Source: Vidua macroura
Lineage: Eukaryota; Chordata; Aves; Passeriformes; Viduidae
DNA length: 64,000 nucleotides
NCBI RefSeq assembly: GCF_024509145.1
Contig: NC_071573.1
Location: 8,991,001 to 9,055,000, forward strand
Direction of reading: 5' to 3'
Shown: one piece after another, positions 13,601 to 23,800 of the stretch
Position numbering within the stretch: position 1 is the first letter of the stretch
How the letters are laid out: every line of letters begins with the position of its first letter
Made by a program: the position numbers and the translations under genes
Notes under the pieces: generated by a model
Seen by the model: the letters and a program-made list of their open reading frames with translations, nothing else
The model's database searches: none
Told to the model about the DNA's origin: nothing

Positions 13601-15272
13601 AACAAAACAAAAACCACAAAAAAAGTACCTCTACTCTTTCTTCCCTCTCTTAATCGAAATTTGCCTTACGTGCTGAGAGAATTCTAAAACTCATAACAAG
13701 GATTTCAATCACTTCTTAGGACTTTGTTTTTAATTTTGCATGTTTCTTTCTGGACCCAGTCAAAAATTAAAGAAATTTTCATTTATCTGCAAAATAGTCC
13801 ATTAAGTGCTGTAGGAGATTTGAACAAAATCTTGGTTATTTTTTCCAAAGCTGAAGACTGTACAGTAGAAATCATAATGAATTTATTCCTCTATTTGAGT
13901 GGAAGACTTAACAGCTCATGGCTGGAAGTAGGCATCTTGCTTAAAGCTGTGATGTTTTTAAAGTTACTGCTGTTATCATGCTTATGCTGTTAAATGATCA
14001 TGAGGTATCTGTTTTATAAAAATGGTTCTGCTCAACACAGGACTGTCTATATGATTGCAAAGACCTGGCTACCACTTTAGTGCATCACATACTTGGTGCC
14101 TCCTTAGAAAACTGTCAAAATCTTCCTTACAAGGCCATGTAACTAAATGCTGCCTTAGAGTTGATTAGACAGTGCAACGTATTCCTGTTCCTGGGAGTAC
14201 AGCTGAATCAGCATCACATTTCCTCAGGGTAGTTTTTAAATTCCCTTCCTGTGGCAGTGAGAGAAGTGATACTGAGAGAAAGTCTTCTGTAATGCTAATG
14301 AAAGTGTCTTGGTTTCAAAATTATATTCTTGAAATTAGCCTTAATATTAGCATTTAACAGGTGATTATTAAAGAGGCAGAGCAAGTAAAAAATACAATTG
14401 TTAAAGCTGGAAATACTCTCAATTGGTCAATAATTCCTTCATAGAGGCTTGTGTAGCAAGATGATGCCTCTGGGACTTACTGCTGATTTGTTGCTGCTCT
14501 TTATGGAAGAGTGTAATGTAGATGAAACTGTGGCAATTACTGGACACTGTAATGCATTAGTTTGCATGGTTGCCTTCTGAACCTTCCTTTCAGCTCATTA
14601 GACTTAATGTGTTCAGGCACTTGGCGTAGTTTTTTGTTAAGTGCACTTTGTCCATTTGAGGACAACTGCTTGGATCTGCCAAGAAGTGTGAGGTCATTCA
14701 GGTGTCAGTATATGTCAAGTGTTTCATCCATTGTACTGGACACTTGAGGACACAGGGCAGACAGATCAGGATCCAGCTCAACGTGGCATGGCAGCTTAAT
14801 GCACTTGTAATTTCTGAATTGTTCACAGCTCCTTCTTTAAGCCAACATCTTTCAGAAGGCTGGTGGGGCTCTTTTGAAAGAGGGGAAGAACAATTTTGAG
14901 AAACTTTTAGCATGCACAGCCAGCATCCTTAGGCTATGTCTGAGCTCATTGTTTTTATTCGTGTGTGTCTTGCTGAACTGGCAGGTCAGATCGCCCAAAA
15001 GCCGGAGCTGCATGGACCAGCACAGCCAGAGTTTGGATGACATCCGCTTGCACAAGCGCCGGCAGCCGTCGCTAAGTGCCACACTGTCTTCAGACACGTC
15101 CCACAGCTACACCTTCGGCTGCAGCCTCGAGGATAAGCTGTCTGTCTACGGCTGTGTGTATTCCACAGCGGACTGCAAAACCAAGTCTGCCCTTTACGGG
15201 AAGCGATCCATGAACTGCCTCTCCTTGGATCTTCTGGGAGAGGACCAGCTCCCAGAGGAGTTTGTGGTGTAA
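1601..15272 (+). CDS. FRMD1: FRMD1, FERM domain-containing protein 1 (5' partial, 11 exons in window)
   Basis: The spliced coding segments are 1601-1680, 3702-3778, 5409-5595, 7760-7915, 10225-10290, 10499-10567, 10757-10931, 11827-12162, 12303-12431, 13153-13232 and 14985-15272. Their phases fit end to end, giving 547 visible residues and a TAA stop. Residues 1 to about 270 are a FERM domain: the end of the F1 lobe, an F2 lobe (YYCHLKEQVL, YFLLAAYSLQADLG, GKYFEPQAYFPQW) and a PH-like F3 lobe (YDFPWSHIGKLAF, PSARKLVYYTGCP, LLQLLSNSHRL). A Ser-rich, acidic, probably disordered tail follows and ends in EEFVV. FRMD1 is the paralogue of FRMD6/willin, a membrane- and junction-associated protein tied to Hippo signalling; FRMD1's own role is poorly known. 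Wording such as DLEQKLSKYFSKEWKKE fits FRMD1 better than FRMD6 as I remember them, and the KIF25 neighbour agrees. The start codon and first F1 exons lie before position 1. All exons use GT-AG borders, one donor (7916) being weak. Confidence 0.93.
3702..3778 (+). CDS. FRMD1: FRMD1 exon b, F1-F2 linker
   Basis: The acceptor is ctttgctctag and the donor gtaaga. It encodes residues 28-52 (FSPPFVAFFRVQYYVENGRV) and ends two bases into the codon for Gly53. FRVQYYVENGR is one of the most conserved stretches shared by FRMD1 and FRMD6. Confidence 0.92.
5409..5595 (+). CDS. FRMD1: FRMD1 exon c, FERM F2 lobe
   Basis: The acceptor is ttgtcttgcag and the donor gtaagt. It encodes residues 54-115, with DKVARQLYYCHLKEQVL, EEIYFLLAAYSLQADLGNY and GKYFEPQAYFPQW. 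The alternation of helix-forming segments and the ALQADLG-type motif are typical of the F2 (acyl-CoA-binding-protein-like) lobe. Confidence 0.95.
7760..7915 (+). CDS. FRMD1: FRMD1 exon d, F2 lobe end and start of F3
   Basis: The acceptor is ttgcggtttag. It encodes residues 116-167 in phase 0 on both sides: IIAKRGSDYILKHAPEMH, AVLKFIKESCLLEDVPVHFY and RLQK. The donor is gttaaa, a weak match that keeps only GT and the run of A. The position is still convincing, because the next exon starts DKKED, exactly where FRMD6 continues (RLYK then DKRE). Confidence 0.92.
10225..10290 (+). CDS. FRMD1: FRMD1 exon e, F3 lobe
   Basis: The acceptor is ttcttttag and the donor gtaaca. It encodes 22 residues (168-189), including PTVILGLTLRGMHIYQ, the early strands of the PH-like F3 lobe. 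Phase 0 on both sides. Confidence 0.92.
10499..10567 (+). CDS. FRMD1: FRMD1 exon f, F3 lobe
   Basis: The acceptor is gatgtgttgcag and the donor gtgagt. It encodes 23 residues (190-212), with QLLYDFPWSHIGKLAFL. FPW followed by IGKL is a hallmark of the F3 lobe in this family. Phase 0 on both sides. My recollection of human FRMD1 joins the flanking exons without this segment in at least one isoform, so exon skipping is possible. Confidence 0.92.
10757..10931 (+). CDS. FRMD1: FRMD1 exon g, end of FERM domain
   Basis: The acceptor is ctttgtgcag and the donor gtatgt. It encodes residues 213-270 (GKKFEIQPDGLPSARKLVYY, TGCPFRSRHLLQLLSNSHRL, IQPVLKQIQKLEEAE), the last F3 strands and the closing helix of the FERM domain. 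It ends one base into Glu271. Confidence 0.94.
11056..11076 (+). CDS. possible alternative 21-nt FRMD1 microexon
   Basis: The segment between an AG (gccag) and a GTACGT donor is 21 nt and has the right phase to insert VIEAEVL between exons g and h, changing LEEAE-EKK to LEEAE-VIEAEVL-EKK with no stop or frameshift. The acceptor lacks a strong adjacent pyrimidine tract, which argues against constitutive use. It is speculative. Confidence 0.3.
11827..12162 (+). CDS. FRMD1: FRMD1 exon h, post-FERM serine-rich region
   Basis: The acceptor is tcttcctcag and the donor gtaaag. It encodes residues 272-382, beginning KKRYRESYISDTLDMDLDP. This is followed by Ser/Gly-rich low-complexity sequence with SHTSGIEAD and SSTISYGSSGIDSG, both recognisable from FRMD6 (SSSHTSGIEAD, HGSSHTSG). 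The exon is markedly more GC-rich than the surrounding introns. It is probably disordered and rich in phosphorylatable serines. Confidence 0.93.
12303..12431 (+). CDS. FRMD1: FRMD1 exon i, acidic VDEP-repeat region
   Basis: The acceptor is ctcttcctcctag and the donor gtgaga. It encodes residues 384-425, a strongly acidic segment with two VDEP motifs (LAVDEPEEM, MPVDEPLEG). A third VDEP sits in exon h. The phase (one base before, two after) matches its neighbours. There is no known fold. Confidence 0.85.
13153..13232 (+). CDS. FRMD1: FRMD1 exon j
   Basis: The acceptor is cttctcctttgcag and the donor gtaagg. It encodes residues 427-452 (INQESLSVVQVTLIKMRGQS, then VESLHQ). The KMRGQSVESLHQ part aligns by eye with the KLRGQSTDSLPQ I recall from FRMD6, which anchors the exon despite its small size. 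Confidence 0.87.
14985..15272 (+). CDS. FRMD1: FRMD1 terminal coding exon
   Basis: The acceptor is gctgaactggcag. It encodes residues 453-547 and the TAA at 15270-15272. It contains SQSLDDIRLHKRR, SHSYTFGCSLEDK and SMNCLSLDLLGEDQLPEEFV, paralleling FRMD6's SLSLDDIRL, SYTFGC and SLDL..VPEFVV. The C-terminal F-V-V could act as a class II PDZ ligand; this is inferred from the motif only. Confidence 0.94.
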   Translation, partial: VRSPKSRSCMDQHSQSLDDIRLHKRRQPSLSATLSSDTSHSYTFGCSLEDKLSVYGCVYSTADCKTKSALYGKRSMNCLSLDLLGEDQLPEEFVV

Positions 15273-16486
15273 TGAGATTGGAGCTCTTCCATACCAGGAA
15301 ATAGCTCATCATGGCAATATATACCTCATTAACACATGTGATGTCACTCTGGTTCTTGCAGGAGATGGTGAGCGGCTTTGTTATTCAGCTCCGTATCAGT
15401 AAGTGGCATCACTTCTGCAGACCTGGCTACAGGGCAAATCAACTGGAGTGTAGCACTTAACACTGGCATTGGTAGTGTCTGTCTGAGCAGAAAATGGAAG
15501 TGGCCTGCACTCTTAGCAGGGACACAACCAACATAAAAACCAAAAAAGAGCGGACCAAAACTGACACTGAGCTAGTAAAGCAAACTTTGTCTAAATGGAT
15601 TAATCAGAAATTTAAAGTCTATGTCATTTTCCTGCCTTTCTCTTGTGGTCCATGTCTCTTAATTTTAGTGTACAGATAGTTTGTCTTCAGTTTGTGCTGC
15701 TGCAACGTTGCCAACAGCTGTCAGGCCAGGATATACTCTTAGCACATTTGGAGGGCTGTGTATGGAAGTGTCTGGCCTGCTTCAGTTGTAATGAACACAA
15801 GTTGCTTATTGGCTGCACTGGGCACAAGACCTGCTCTGCCAGGAGTTGTTTCTTCTTTTGCTGTTGTTATTTTGTTGTAAGCATCCAGCCAAATACAATG
15901 TGTGGTCTTTATTTTTTTTTTTTCTTTATTGCAACAAATGGAACGGACTGTCAGCTGTCTACTACTGTTGTGATGCAGATTTGCATTATATCCTTGGGGA
16001 GATAGGGAGGAGATAAATCAAATGACTTGGCTGCTTCTGAGAGTACAGAGGGCAAGAGCATTAATTGACAGGCTTTTGAAGAGAGGAGTGTGACTGGAGA
16101 ATTTGTCCAGGCATGATCACCCCTTACTTTGATTCATACTTTAATGCTGTTCTTTTCTTTGTTTTTAATAAATCTGTTCCTTAGATTTTTTTCCCCTCTC
16201 CTTAGGAGGCAGGTAACGACTGGAAAAAGTCACTTTGCAAGGACAGACAGAGTGACTGTGTCCTACTTAGTCATGGATAGGTCATACAGGTATGTGTGTG
16301 TGGTGCTGCAGGGCTGATGACAGTGCAAGTGTAAGGAGTTTGTGTGCCAGACCAAGGGTACTTGTTTTGGTGATCTTGAGAGTGGTGGATCTGGCTGTGC
16401 TGGCTCTCACTAGGGAAATAATCACAATTATGCTGTTTGATTCAAGCATTTGGTGTGGAAAACATTCTGCTACCTTGTTACATGCA

Positions 16487-16492
16487 AATAAA
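16487..16492 (+). terminator. candidate proximal polyadenylation signal in FRMD1 3' UTR
   Basis: An AATAAA is directly followed by a GT-rich stretch (tgtgtttggtttcc). Use of this site would shorten the 3' UTR to about 1.2 kb. It rests on motif evidence only. Confidence 0.3.
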
Positions 16493-18205
16493 TGTGTTTG
16501 GTTTCCTCCCCTCATCAATTCCCAGCATTGGGAAGCTTGTACTTGAAGGCCCAGCTTTGTGCCCAGCTTTTGACAGCCATCTAGGTGTGTTCAAACTCTA
16601 GAAGCAGAGGAATAATATTCTGCTGCCTGGGGAAGTGTTGTGCAGTGTTGGTCATCAAAAGCTGAAGATGGCCTAATTCAGGAAAGGAAGGAAGCCAGAC
16701 TATGACAAGGAAAGTTTGAGCTGCTGCTTTGATGGTGGGCTTGCAAGCTCAGTAGTTGGTCTGGTAAATTGCATTCCCATAAGTCATTAAAGTAGCAAAT
16801 CCTTGAAGTCCATCATCTTGCTACTTCTGTGTGAGTGGGATATAGAGACAGGCCAGGCAGGTGCATCTGCATTTACTGAAGTGGGCTCTACTGCTCTACA
16901 TCCTCCAAGATGAATCCAGCACCAAACCCAAGCTGCATGCACTGTAGCCACAACTTAATTGACTGTGCCCTGTTTGATCACACTGTTCTTTCTTGTTGTA
17001 ATGAACAATTAGGAGCTGTGTGTTCACTGTAGCCTCTTTTCCTTTGTTCCAAACAAAGCAAAAATGCCTTTGCAAAGAGTACTTGAGGTATGTTTACTGC
17101 ATCCAAAATAAATTCTTCTAAATGGCTCTAAATGGGTAAAGGAAATCTGGTTGGCTGCTCTTGAACAGTCCAGTCCTCCCACTGTCAGTCACTCCCTGTT
17201 ACCTGGGTCCTGTTTGGCCATAAGCCACGGGAGATGGGCAGGAGGCCAGTGGCTGTACAACAGGGAGCAGCCTTGCAGCAATGCAGGAGCCTTGCTCTTG
17301 CAGCCACCACGGAGCTGGAGGGATGGCTCTTACTGCAGCAGCGCCTGTCTGTGAAAAACATGAGGGGGAGGTCTGGAGTGGAGACCCCACTAACCTGTTG
17401 CTCTCCCACCCACACAGATGTACAGTTACTTGTGGTTCTGGGAATGGTTGTTAACAGGAATAAAAGGTCAAAATTCAGTGGGTATAGTTGTTTGGAAAAG
17501 GGTCATAAAATGCGTGTGCACCATGTGCACATTTCTCTCAAAGACAATCACATCCATATCTGCTTCAGCCTAACCACATCACAGAAGTGTTTATTGCCAG
17601 CAGGCACCTCACTGTTCTGGTTTTGCAGTTGCAGGCCTCCAAAGGATTTGGTGAAGCGCTGTAATCCTGCTGCCACTGGTTACAAAATGTACCAATGCCC
17701 GAAAACAGTGTAACTGACTCTTGCATGAACTTCCACTGCCTTGTACATTCCTGAGGAGTTCTTGTATTTATTCATGGCTGGTAGGGAAGGCAAACTCTAC
17801 AGGTCTGACCGTCTTCTCTCTGTGGTCTGTGCAGCTCCCTCCAGTACTGTAAGTGACATATGCATATGAAGGGGAGACCAGACACTTTGTGTATAGACTG
17901 AGAATGAATCAATATCTTACGAGCACTGTGAATATCTATTATGCAACTTTTGTATTTGTATTAAAAAAAAAAACACAAACAAAACCACCTGTTTCTGCTA
18001 GTAATACATTTATTTTTGTTTGGATTTAGAAGGTCTCTTATTTTTGGGTTTGATAGTTTGGTAGACATTAGTGTGTAAGAATTTATCAGCTGATATTAGA
18101 AACTAGCTGCCAATATTTGTACATATTTGTAAAATACTCCTGTTATAATCACTCTATTTTAATGGTAAAAGTTTTTCCTTTCCATGAAAGGATTTTCTTG
18201 TTTAA

Positions 18206-18243
18206 AATAAAATATAAATAATTATATATACACCTGCAATAAA
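18206..18243 (+). terminator. candidate FRMD1 polyadenylation signals
   Basis: Two AATAAA hexamers sit 32 bases apart (18206-18211 and 18238-18243). A GT/T-rich element (tgtgtagtcatttttgtgtc) starts about 25 bases after the second. Together they are the best candidate for the distal FRMD1 poly(A) site. Confidence 0.55.
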
Positions 18244-18261
18244 GTATGGATAGAAAAAAGG

Positions 18262-20379
18262 TAATTGTGTAGTCATTTTTGTGTCCAAGGAGGATTGTAT
18301 CTTCCATTTGAGATGGGTTGTAGAAATGAATTTGCTGCCAGACTAATCCTTATGAGCTCAGCTTGTGATGACAAACCCAGAGGCACTGCAGTCACTGGAA
18401 CAACTCTTGTTCCTCCTTGCTATTCTCAGTAGTACAATGCCAAAGGGTATGTCAAGTATTAAGAACACAGCTGAGCAGGCTGGAGTCAGCAGGACACTCG
18501 AGGGGGCTGCATCTGACTGAAGAGACAAGTCAGGCTGCTCCTGGTGGTTAGTCAAGTAAACCAAGCGTGTGAACTCCCAAGGAGGTAGAGAGATCCTGTC
18601 AGCATCCTCCGGGGGCTGCATCCAAGGACAGCTGCCAGCCCACAGGATGCAAAGTGCTGCTGAAGAGCACTCCACCAAAGTCACCTAACCTGCTGGCCTG
18701 GAGTCTGGCATGGATAATGGAAAGTTTTCTTTTCTTGGGTCATAAATCTATGAAGGAGTGCTGCAGGACTATCTGGATATCTTCTTGAAGAAGCTTGCTC
18801 ACTGGGAGCCTCTTATAATTTTTTTTTTTCTTTTCTCTGGAAAAAAAATTGTATGTAGTGTTGCCTCTATTCTTAAGATTTCCTTTCTTGTACTTCATAT
18901 TTTTGTCCAAAGACAGATTTGTTTCCAGGCAGTTGTCTGTCTGTCTTGCTGCAGGACTGCCTTGATTAAAGCTGCCTTTGGCAGGGAGCCATTTGCTTCA
19001 GGGATCAGCAGGATGGCTCACTGAAACACCTCACACCCCACCATACACCCAGTGACACAAGGATGTCCTGCCACCACTGAATTTGGGGAGAAGATCTCAT
19101 CCAGACAGCATGAGGGTTCTCGTAACAAATGCCACTGTATTTTACACACCAGTTCGTATCACACAGCAAATTGGGTCCTAATTGTCATTTCAGCCTCTAG
19201 GTCCAGATACAACCACATCTCAAGGGGATAAAGGGAATAGATGCCATAACTTACCAACTCAGAGTAGCAAAGCAGAACAAAGTTCTTATCTATCAAGAAA
19301 AAAAGCATAGGTGATTCTGTGCTTCTCTCACAAACACCTGGAAAGATGCTTTTTAAGGTTTATTACAGTAAAACATCTGCTTTTGCTAGAGCTGATAGAG
19401 AATGAGCACCAAGCATCTTCCTGATGAAACCTTACCACAGTGGCCCTATGGCCTCTCATCAAAAATTGTCCAGAAACATTAAGACTCTTCTTAATATTTT
19501 CCAGACATCATCCAGAGATCTCTTGGGCTTCTAAGAACACTAGACTCTTAGGCTGCAGTTTCACAAACAGCTTAAGCAGCCCTTTCCAGGAGCTACATTT
19601 TTGTCCAGTACCTCCTATGTTTCCAGTATACAAATTTTCAAGGCCTTTAGAAACTCATCTGACTTTGGCTTGGGGATGCTGGGAGAGGGTGATTTGATTA
19701 CACATGGAGCTTTGTGTGGAGATAAAACTAAATAACAGATCAACATTAAGTCACCCAAATTTGAAGGACTTGGTCACTTCTCATTGTTTCTTTGCTTGGC
19801 AAGTAATAGCACTTTCTTGCCCTCTAGGGTGGACTGCCGCTGACCAACACGTATAGAACGAGTCTGTCTCAGAAGATGGGGCTTCTCATGGTGCCAGCAA
19901 ATCCTGTGTGGGTTCAGTCAAGTGCTGCAGTGTGGGATGGGGACAATGTGGTTTCTACACTAGATCTGTTTTGAGGCATGTGGGAGCTGCATGGAGGTAA
20001 GGCCTGAAGGTGTGTGCTAAAGCTGATGGGTAAAACAACCCAGGTGTTTTGGGTGAGGTGAGAGCAGTTCTTCAATGGATTTCTTGGCAGCAAATTCTGA
20101 GACGCTGGAGGCTGATACCGTATTTTAAGAGTCTGAACATTTTTTGAGCAAGAACTGGTCCTAAAGCCTCTCACTGGAAAGCTGTAGCTCCTTGTCCCCC
20201 AGCAAGGTTCTTCTGTTTGGGTCGGGTAGCTCCAAGTTACTTTGCCCAGCTTCTCGTGGCAGCTCTGTTCCCTCATCCCTACGCTCATCTGCTCTACCTC
20301 TACCTCGGAGCCCCTGCTATGACGGCTCCCCCTTCTTGGAGTCTCCTCCCGGGCTCGTGGCCTGGCTCCTGCCTTCATG
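18262..20379. other. intergenic, FRMD1 downstream flank
   Basis: No coding exon, recognisable transposon or RNA gene is visible between the FRMD1 poly(A) region and the CpG island. Confidence 0.5.
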
Positions 20380-20800
20380 TCTCTCCTGGACGCCCACCAG
20401 TTGTGGCGCGGGGAGGAGGAAGGGACCCATCGTGTCCCCCGGCGGTTCTGCCCGGCCCGCCGCGGGGCACAAGGGCCGGCGCGGCTGCCGCCGGGCCGGG
20501 CTGTGCGGCAGGGCCGGGCCGGGCCGGGCCGCGCGGGGGCGCCCGAGGAGCGCGGCGGCCTCAGGGCCGGGCAGGGCCGGGGCTCCGGGCGGGCCGGGGC
20601 CGGCAGCTGCCGAGTCACCTCGGGCAGCTTCTGTCAGCGTTCTGCCGGGTCCAGGCTGACCGTCTCCCCTGTGACGGGGCAGCCCGGGGTGATCGGTACT
20701 TGAGTGAGCAGAGCCCAAAGCCAGCGGTGGCCGTCGGGTCCGCACTGAATGCCGCACAAAAGCGTAATGGAGTGGTTCCCGGCCTCGGGGGCCCAGCTCC
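20380..20800. promoter_or_regulatory. orphan CpG island between FRMD1 and KIF25
   Basis: This is a sharply bounded, very GC-rich block with dense CpG dinucleotides and a run of four GGGCC units at 20511-20530. It contrasts with CpG-poor surroundings. It lies about 2.1 kb beyond the predicted FRMD1 poly(A) site and 12 kb from the KIF25 stop, so it is not the promoter of either gene as reconstructed. Long open frames run through it on both strands, but that is expected of GC-rich DNA, and none resembles a known protein. It may be the promoter of an unannotated or non-coding transcript. Confidence 0.6.
20511..20530 (+). repeat. (GGGCC)4 pentamer repeat
   Basis: Four consecutive GGGCC units lie inside the CpG island, with further partial GGGCC units on either side. 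The G-triplet runs could form a quadruplex on this strand. Confidence 0.75.
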
Positions 20801-23800
20801 TGCACTGCGGAGAAAGCTGATGCCCTTTAGCTTCTGGTCACCCTTGGCACGGGATAATTTAGCCGTGAAACGCTGATACAAGTTCAGACCCTTCCCTCCC
20901 TTTGACAAGTTGGTTTAAGAAAGGAAACGGGTTTAATGGGATAAGAAATCCCAGGGGCCCGGGCAGCTGCACCCTGAGATGCTGTAGCTGGGACAGCATG
21001 GAGGTGTGTGCGTGCTGAGCCAGCTCTGCGCCTTCTGTGTCATGCACGGGCCATGCTGGGACAGGACGGGTGTGAGGGAGCCCCAAATACCACGCGGGGA
21101 AGCGGCTTTTCTCTCCGACTTGGAGCGAGCTTCCTTTCTGCAGAACCTCTGCAGTGTCAGAGCAGCACCACTGGGTATTTCCCTTAGGTGCACCCAGGAA
21201 ATCAGATGTACTGAATTTTTAATGGCATCTGAGTGCCATTGCAATCACTCGCCCACCATCCAACTCTAGCTCCATGGTCCATTTGGGTAGCTGAATATTA
21301 GGCTTGGGCTGCTGTTTGTTCACAGCTGGGCCCTTCTGCCCTTGCCTTCGGCCCATTTGGAGCAGGGGCAGCTGGCACAGTGGCTGAGCCCAGAGCTCGG
21401 TGACACAGTGCACGGGTGCCTCTTACACAACACCCTCCTGGCATGGCACACTGGGTAGCCCCGACTGGTGCAGGGCTTCCGCAGGAGTGGAGCTCAGGAG
21501 AGGCTGAGTCTGGTGTCAGCAAGAATGCCTTTGGTCAGCAGGGATGGGCTGGAGGAAGCAAGGAGATGATGGAGAAATGTACAGAAAGGGTCTCGTTTCA
21601 CTTCTCTCATCCAAACAACATTTTATAAAGTAAACCCAGCTCAAAGTAGTTCCTGTCCTTCCTTTGCTGGCACTGAAGCTCATTTTCTGGGGGCACACTG
21701 GAGTCTATAGTCATGCTGTATTTTCATGCTGCCAGTCAGCCAGGTACTGGCTGTATCTGTCCTTCTGAACCCTGAGTTTGTCTCTGCAAGCAGGAGATTG
21801 TAGTTGCTAGAATAAGATCCAGATAGCAAGCCTTGCATGGGAAGTCTGTTGTTCTACTGCAGAGATGTAATGATGAAAAATCATATTTATCTTTTCTGGC
21901 AGACTGCAGGGGCAGCTGAGTATGGGTTATTGAAGAACATAGCTGTGGTATTTTAAAATTCTGCTTTGTTTTTACTCCTGGAAATATAAACATCACATTT
22001 TTATTTTAAATCTCATAAATACATTTATACCAATCTTTGTTTTTCTTTCTTCAATCAATGCCATTCTCATATGCAATGAGATAATTGGATATGGTATATG
22101 CTGCTTTCCAATCTGCAGCCTTATGTCTCAAGCCACCACGTGGAAAATACCACTTTAGTAACAGCAGAGCATTCAGTGTAGGAAAAATCATTTTGTGTTA
22201 GCCATGGAAAGCGTTTAGCCCCTTTGCTACAACCAGATGACAAACAGCTGAGCTGAGCTGTTTGACAATCATTGCAATGGAGACCAATTCCCACATCCAT
22301 GTTCTCCACCCTTGTAATAGAGAAAGCCTTGACTATGGGTCTCTGTCAAATCAAGGACTTTCAGACTGGAAGAGTTGCATCAACGCAGCCCCTCCCTGCT
22401 TTTCTGCTCAGTGCAGGCTTTGGGGTAACCCTCCCCTCTGCACCCTCTCAAACTCAGGTGCATTCAAAAGAGCTCTGGCTGTTGGGATGGAAATTCCTGA
22501 GCAAAATCTTATACTGCAGGAAGCCAGGTACTTTTCTCTCCTCCATGTGAAACTTCTGGGGATGAGAGGGAGGAAGTTTTTGTCCTGTTCTGAGATACCA
22601 AGTGCTGGAAATAAGGACTGAGATGCAGTTTATTGTTGTTCCTGACAGTGGTATTGAAATCTTCCCTGTCTGGCACTCCTGATCTCTAGGGTTAAATGGC
22701 TCTCTGGGTGTATGGGAGAGGCTTGGGAAGCCAGCCTGGATTTTACCTGTATTGTCCCCTGAAGTGGATCCTTAAACCCTCTGTGTTTGCAGGACCAGTG
22801 ACACGAGCAGTGTTCCACTCCTCTCCTCAGGTGCACATAGTGCACCACTACTGCTGTCAGGGAGGGTTTTCTGCCCATATGGTCTTTCTGTGGCTAATGC
22901 AAACTTTCCACCTATGGTCTTTCTAGTCAGACATGAAGAGAGGGCTCCCGTAATTCCTGTGTTAAAGTGCTATTGGATTATGTGATTCATTTTTGGGAGC
23001 TCATGTTCTTGGGATGGTCAGGAAGGACGTGCCAGTCACCAGAGTGGGTGCATTAAGGCCAGCGAGGCACCCGGGGGCAGGGGACAGTGTTAGTATTGCC
23101 AACTTTGTCCCCACATGTGTGCAGGTGTTGCAGTGCTCTAGGTTTTCTTTGGAAACCCAGATCCCTGAATCATGCTTCTGCATAAGGCTTACAGCTTGTA
23201 AGAAGGAAAACAAGGAATGCTTCTCAGCATACCTGGCTGAAGGGAAAATTTGGCAATAGGAGAGATTAAGGGCCTGTGCCAGAAGGGCAATAGAGAGCCT
23301 TGAGTACAGGTATGTTTTGGAACATCTAGATCCAAGCCCACACTTACACAATGCCTTGAGACTGGGAGTGTGGACAGCTCCCCTGGAGCGGCTGTGCCCC
23401 CAGCCTGTCCCAGCCCAGCCTGGCTGGCAGCACTGGCATTCAGCTGTAGCCATATCCTGCAGCAGGGTTTGGTGTGGGAGCAGCTGGGTATGACTTTGCT
23501 TAACATGTGCTCTGCAAATAATAGAGAGGGTACAAACCATTGCTTTTCAATCTGCTTCAGCACAAACCCATTTGAGCTCCAAAATTTTCAGCATTACTAC
23601 TGAAAAACATAGGGCAGCTTAGGCAAACTTAGGGAGAGCTCCACAGCCATAATGTCAACTTTAACCTGTTTTCAGGATAAACACAGGCAGATAGGAGCTC
23701 TTACAGACTTCTTTTTCCCAAGGACACAGCTGAGCTTTTGGACAACCCAGTATCTTTAAGGTTAACAAACTTTAAAGACTCCTCAAAGCTGCTGCCTCAG

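Larger units (their letters stand above)
10932..14984 (+). other. FRMD1 introns between exons g and k
   Basis: Introns of about 0.9, 0.14, 0.7 and 1.75 kb separate the tail exons. Apart from the possible microexon at 11056-11076 I see nothing specific. The 1.75-kb intron before the terminal exon is AT-rich. Confidence 0.5.
15273..18260 (+). other. FRMD1: FRMD1 3' untranslated region
   Basis: About 3 kb after the TAA has no coding signal. It contains several AATAAA hexamers (16167, 16487, 17107, 17459, 18206, 18238) and becomes A/T-rich towards the end, with TTTATTTTTG-type elements. The last hexamer at 18238-18243 is followed within about 20-45 bases by a T/GT-rich stretch, the usual layout of a cleavage and polyadenylation site. 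The end point is an inference. Confidence 0.6.

Noticed and set aside
1601..15272. Assignment of the FERM gene to FRMD6 (willin) instead of FRMD1.
   Set aside because: The wording of the F1 and F2 exons fits FRMD1 better, and the neighbouring convergent KIF25 matches the FRMD1 locus.
19914..20876. Long open frames of 155-234 codons on both strands through the CpG island.
   Set aside because: Composition is Arg/Pro/Gly/Ala low-complexity, as expected from GC-rich DNA that lacks stop codons. There is no recognisable domain, and the frames overlap on both strands.
23001..23540. A 179-codon open frame on the minus strand in the intergenic interval.
   Set aside because: There is no domain, no splice context and no conserved wording. 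Similar frames occur on the opposite strand.
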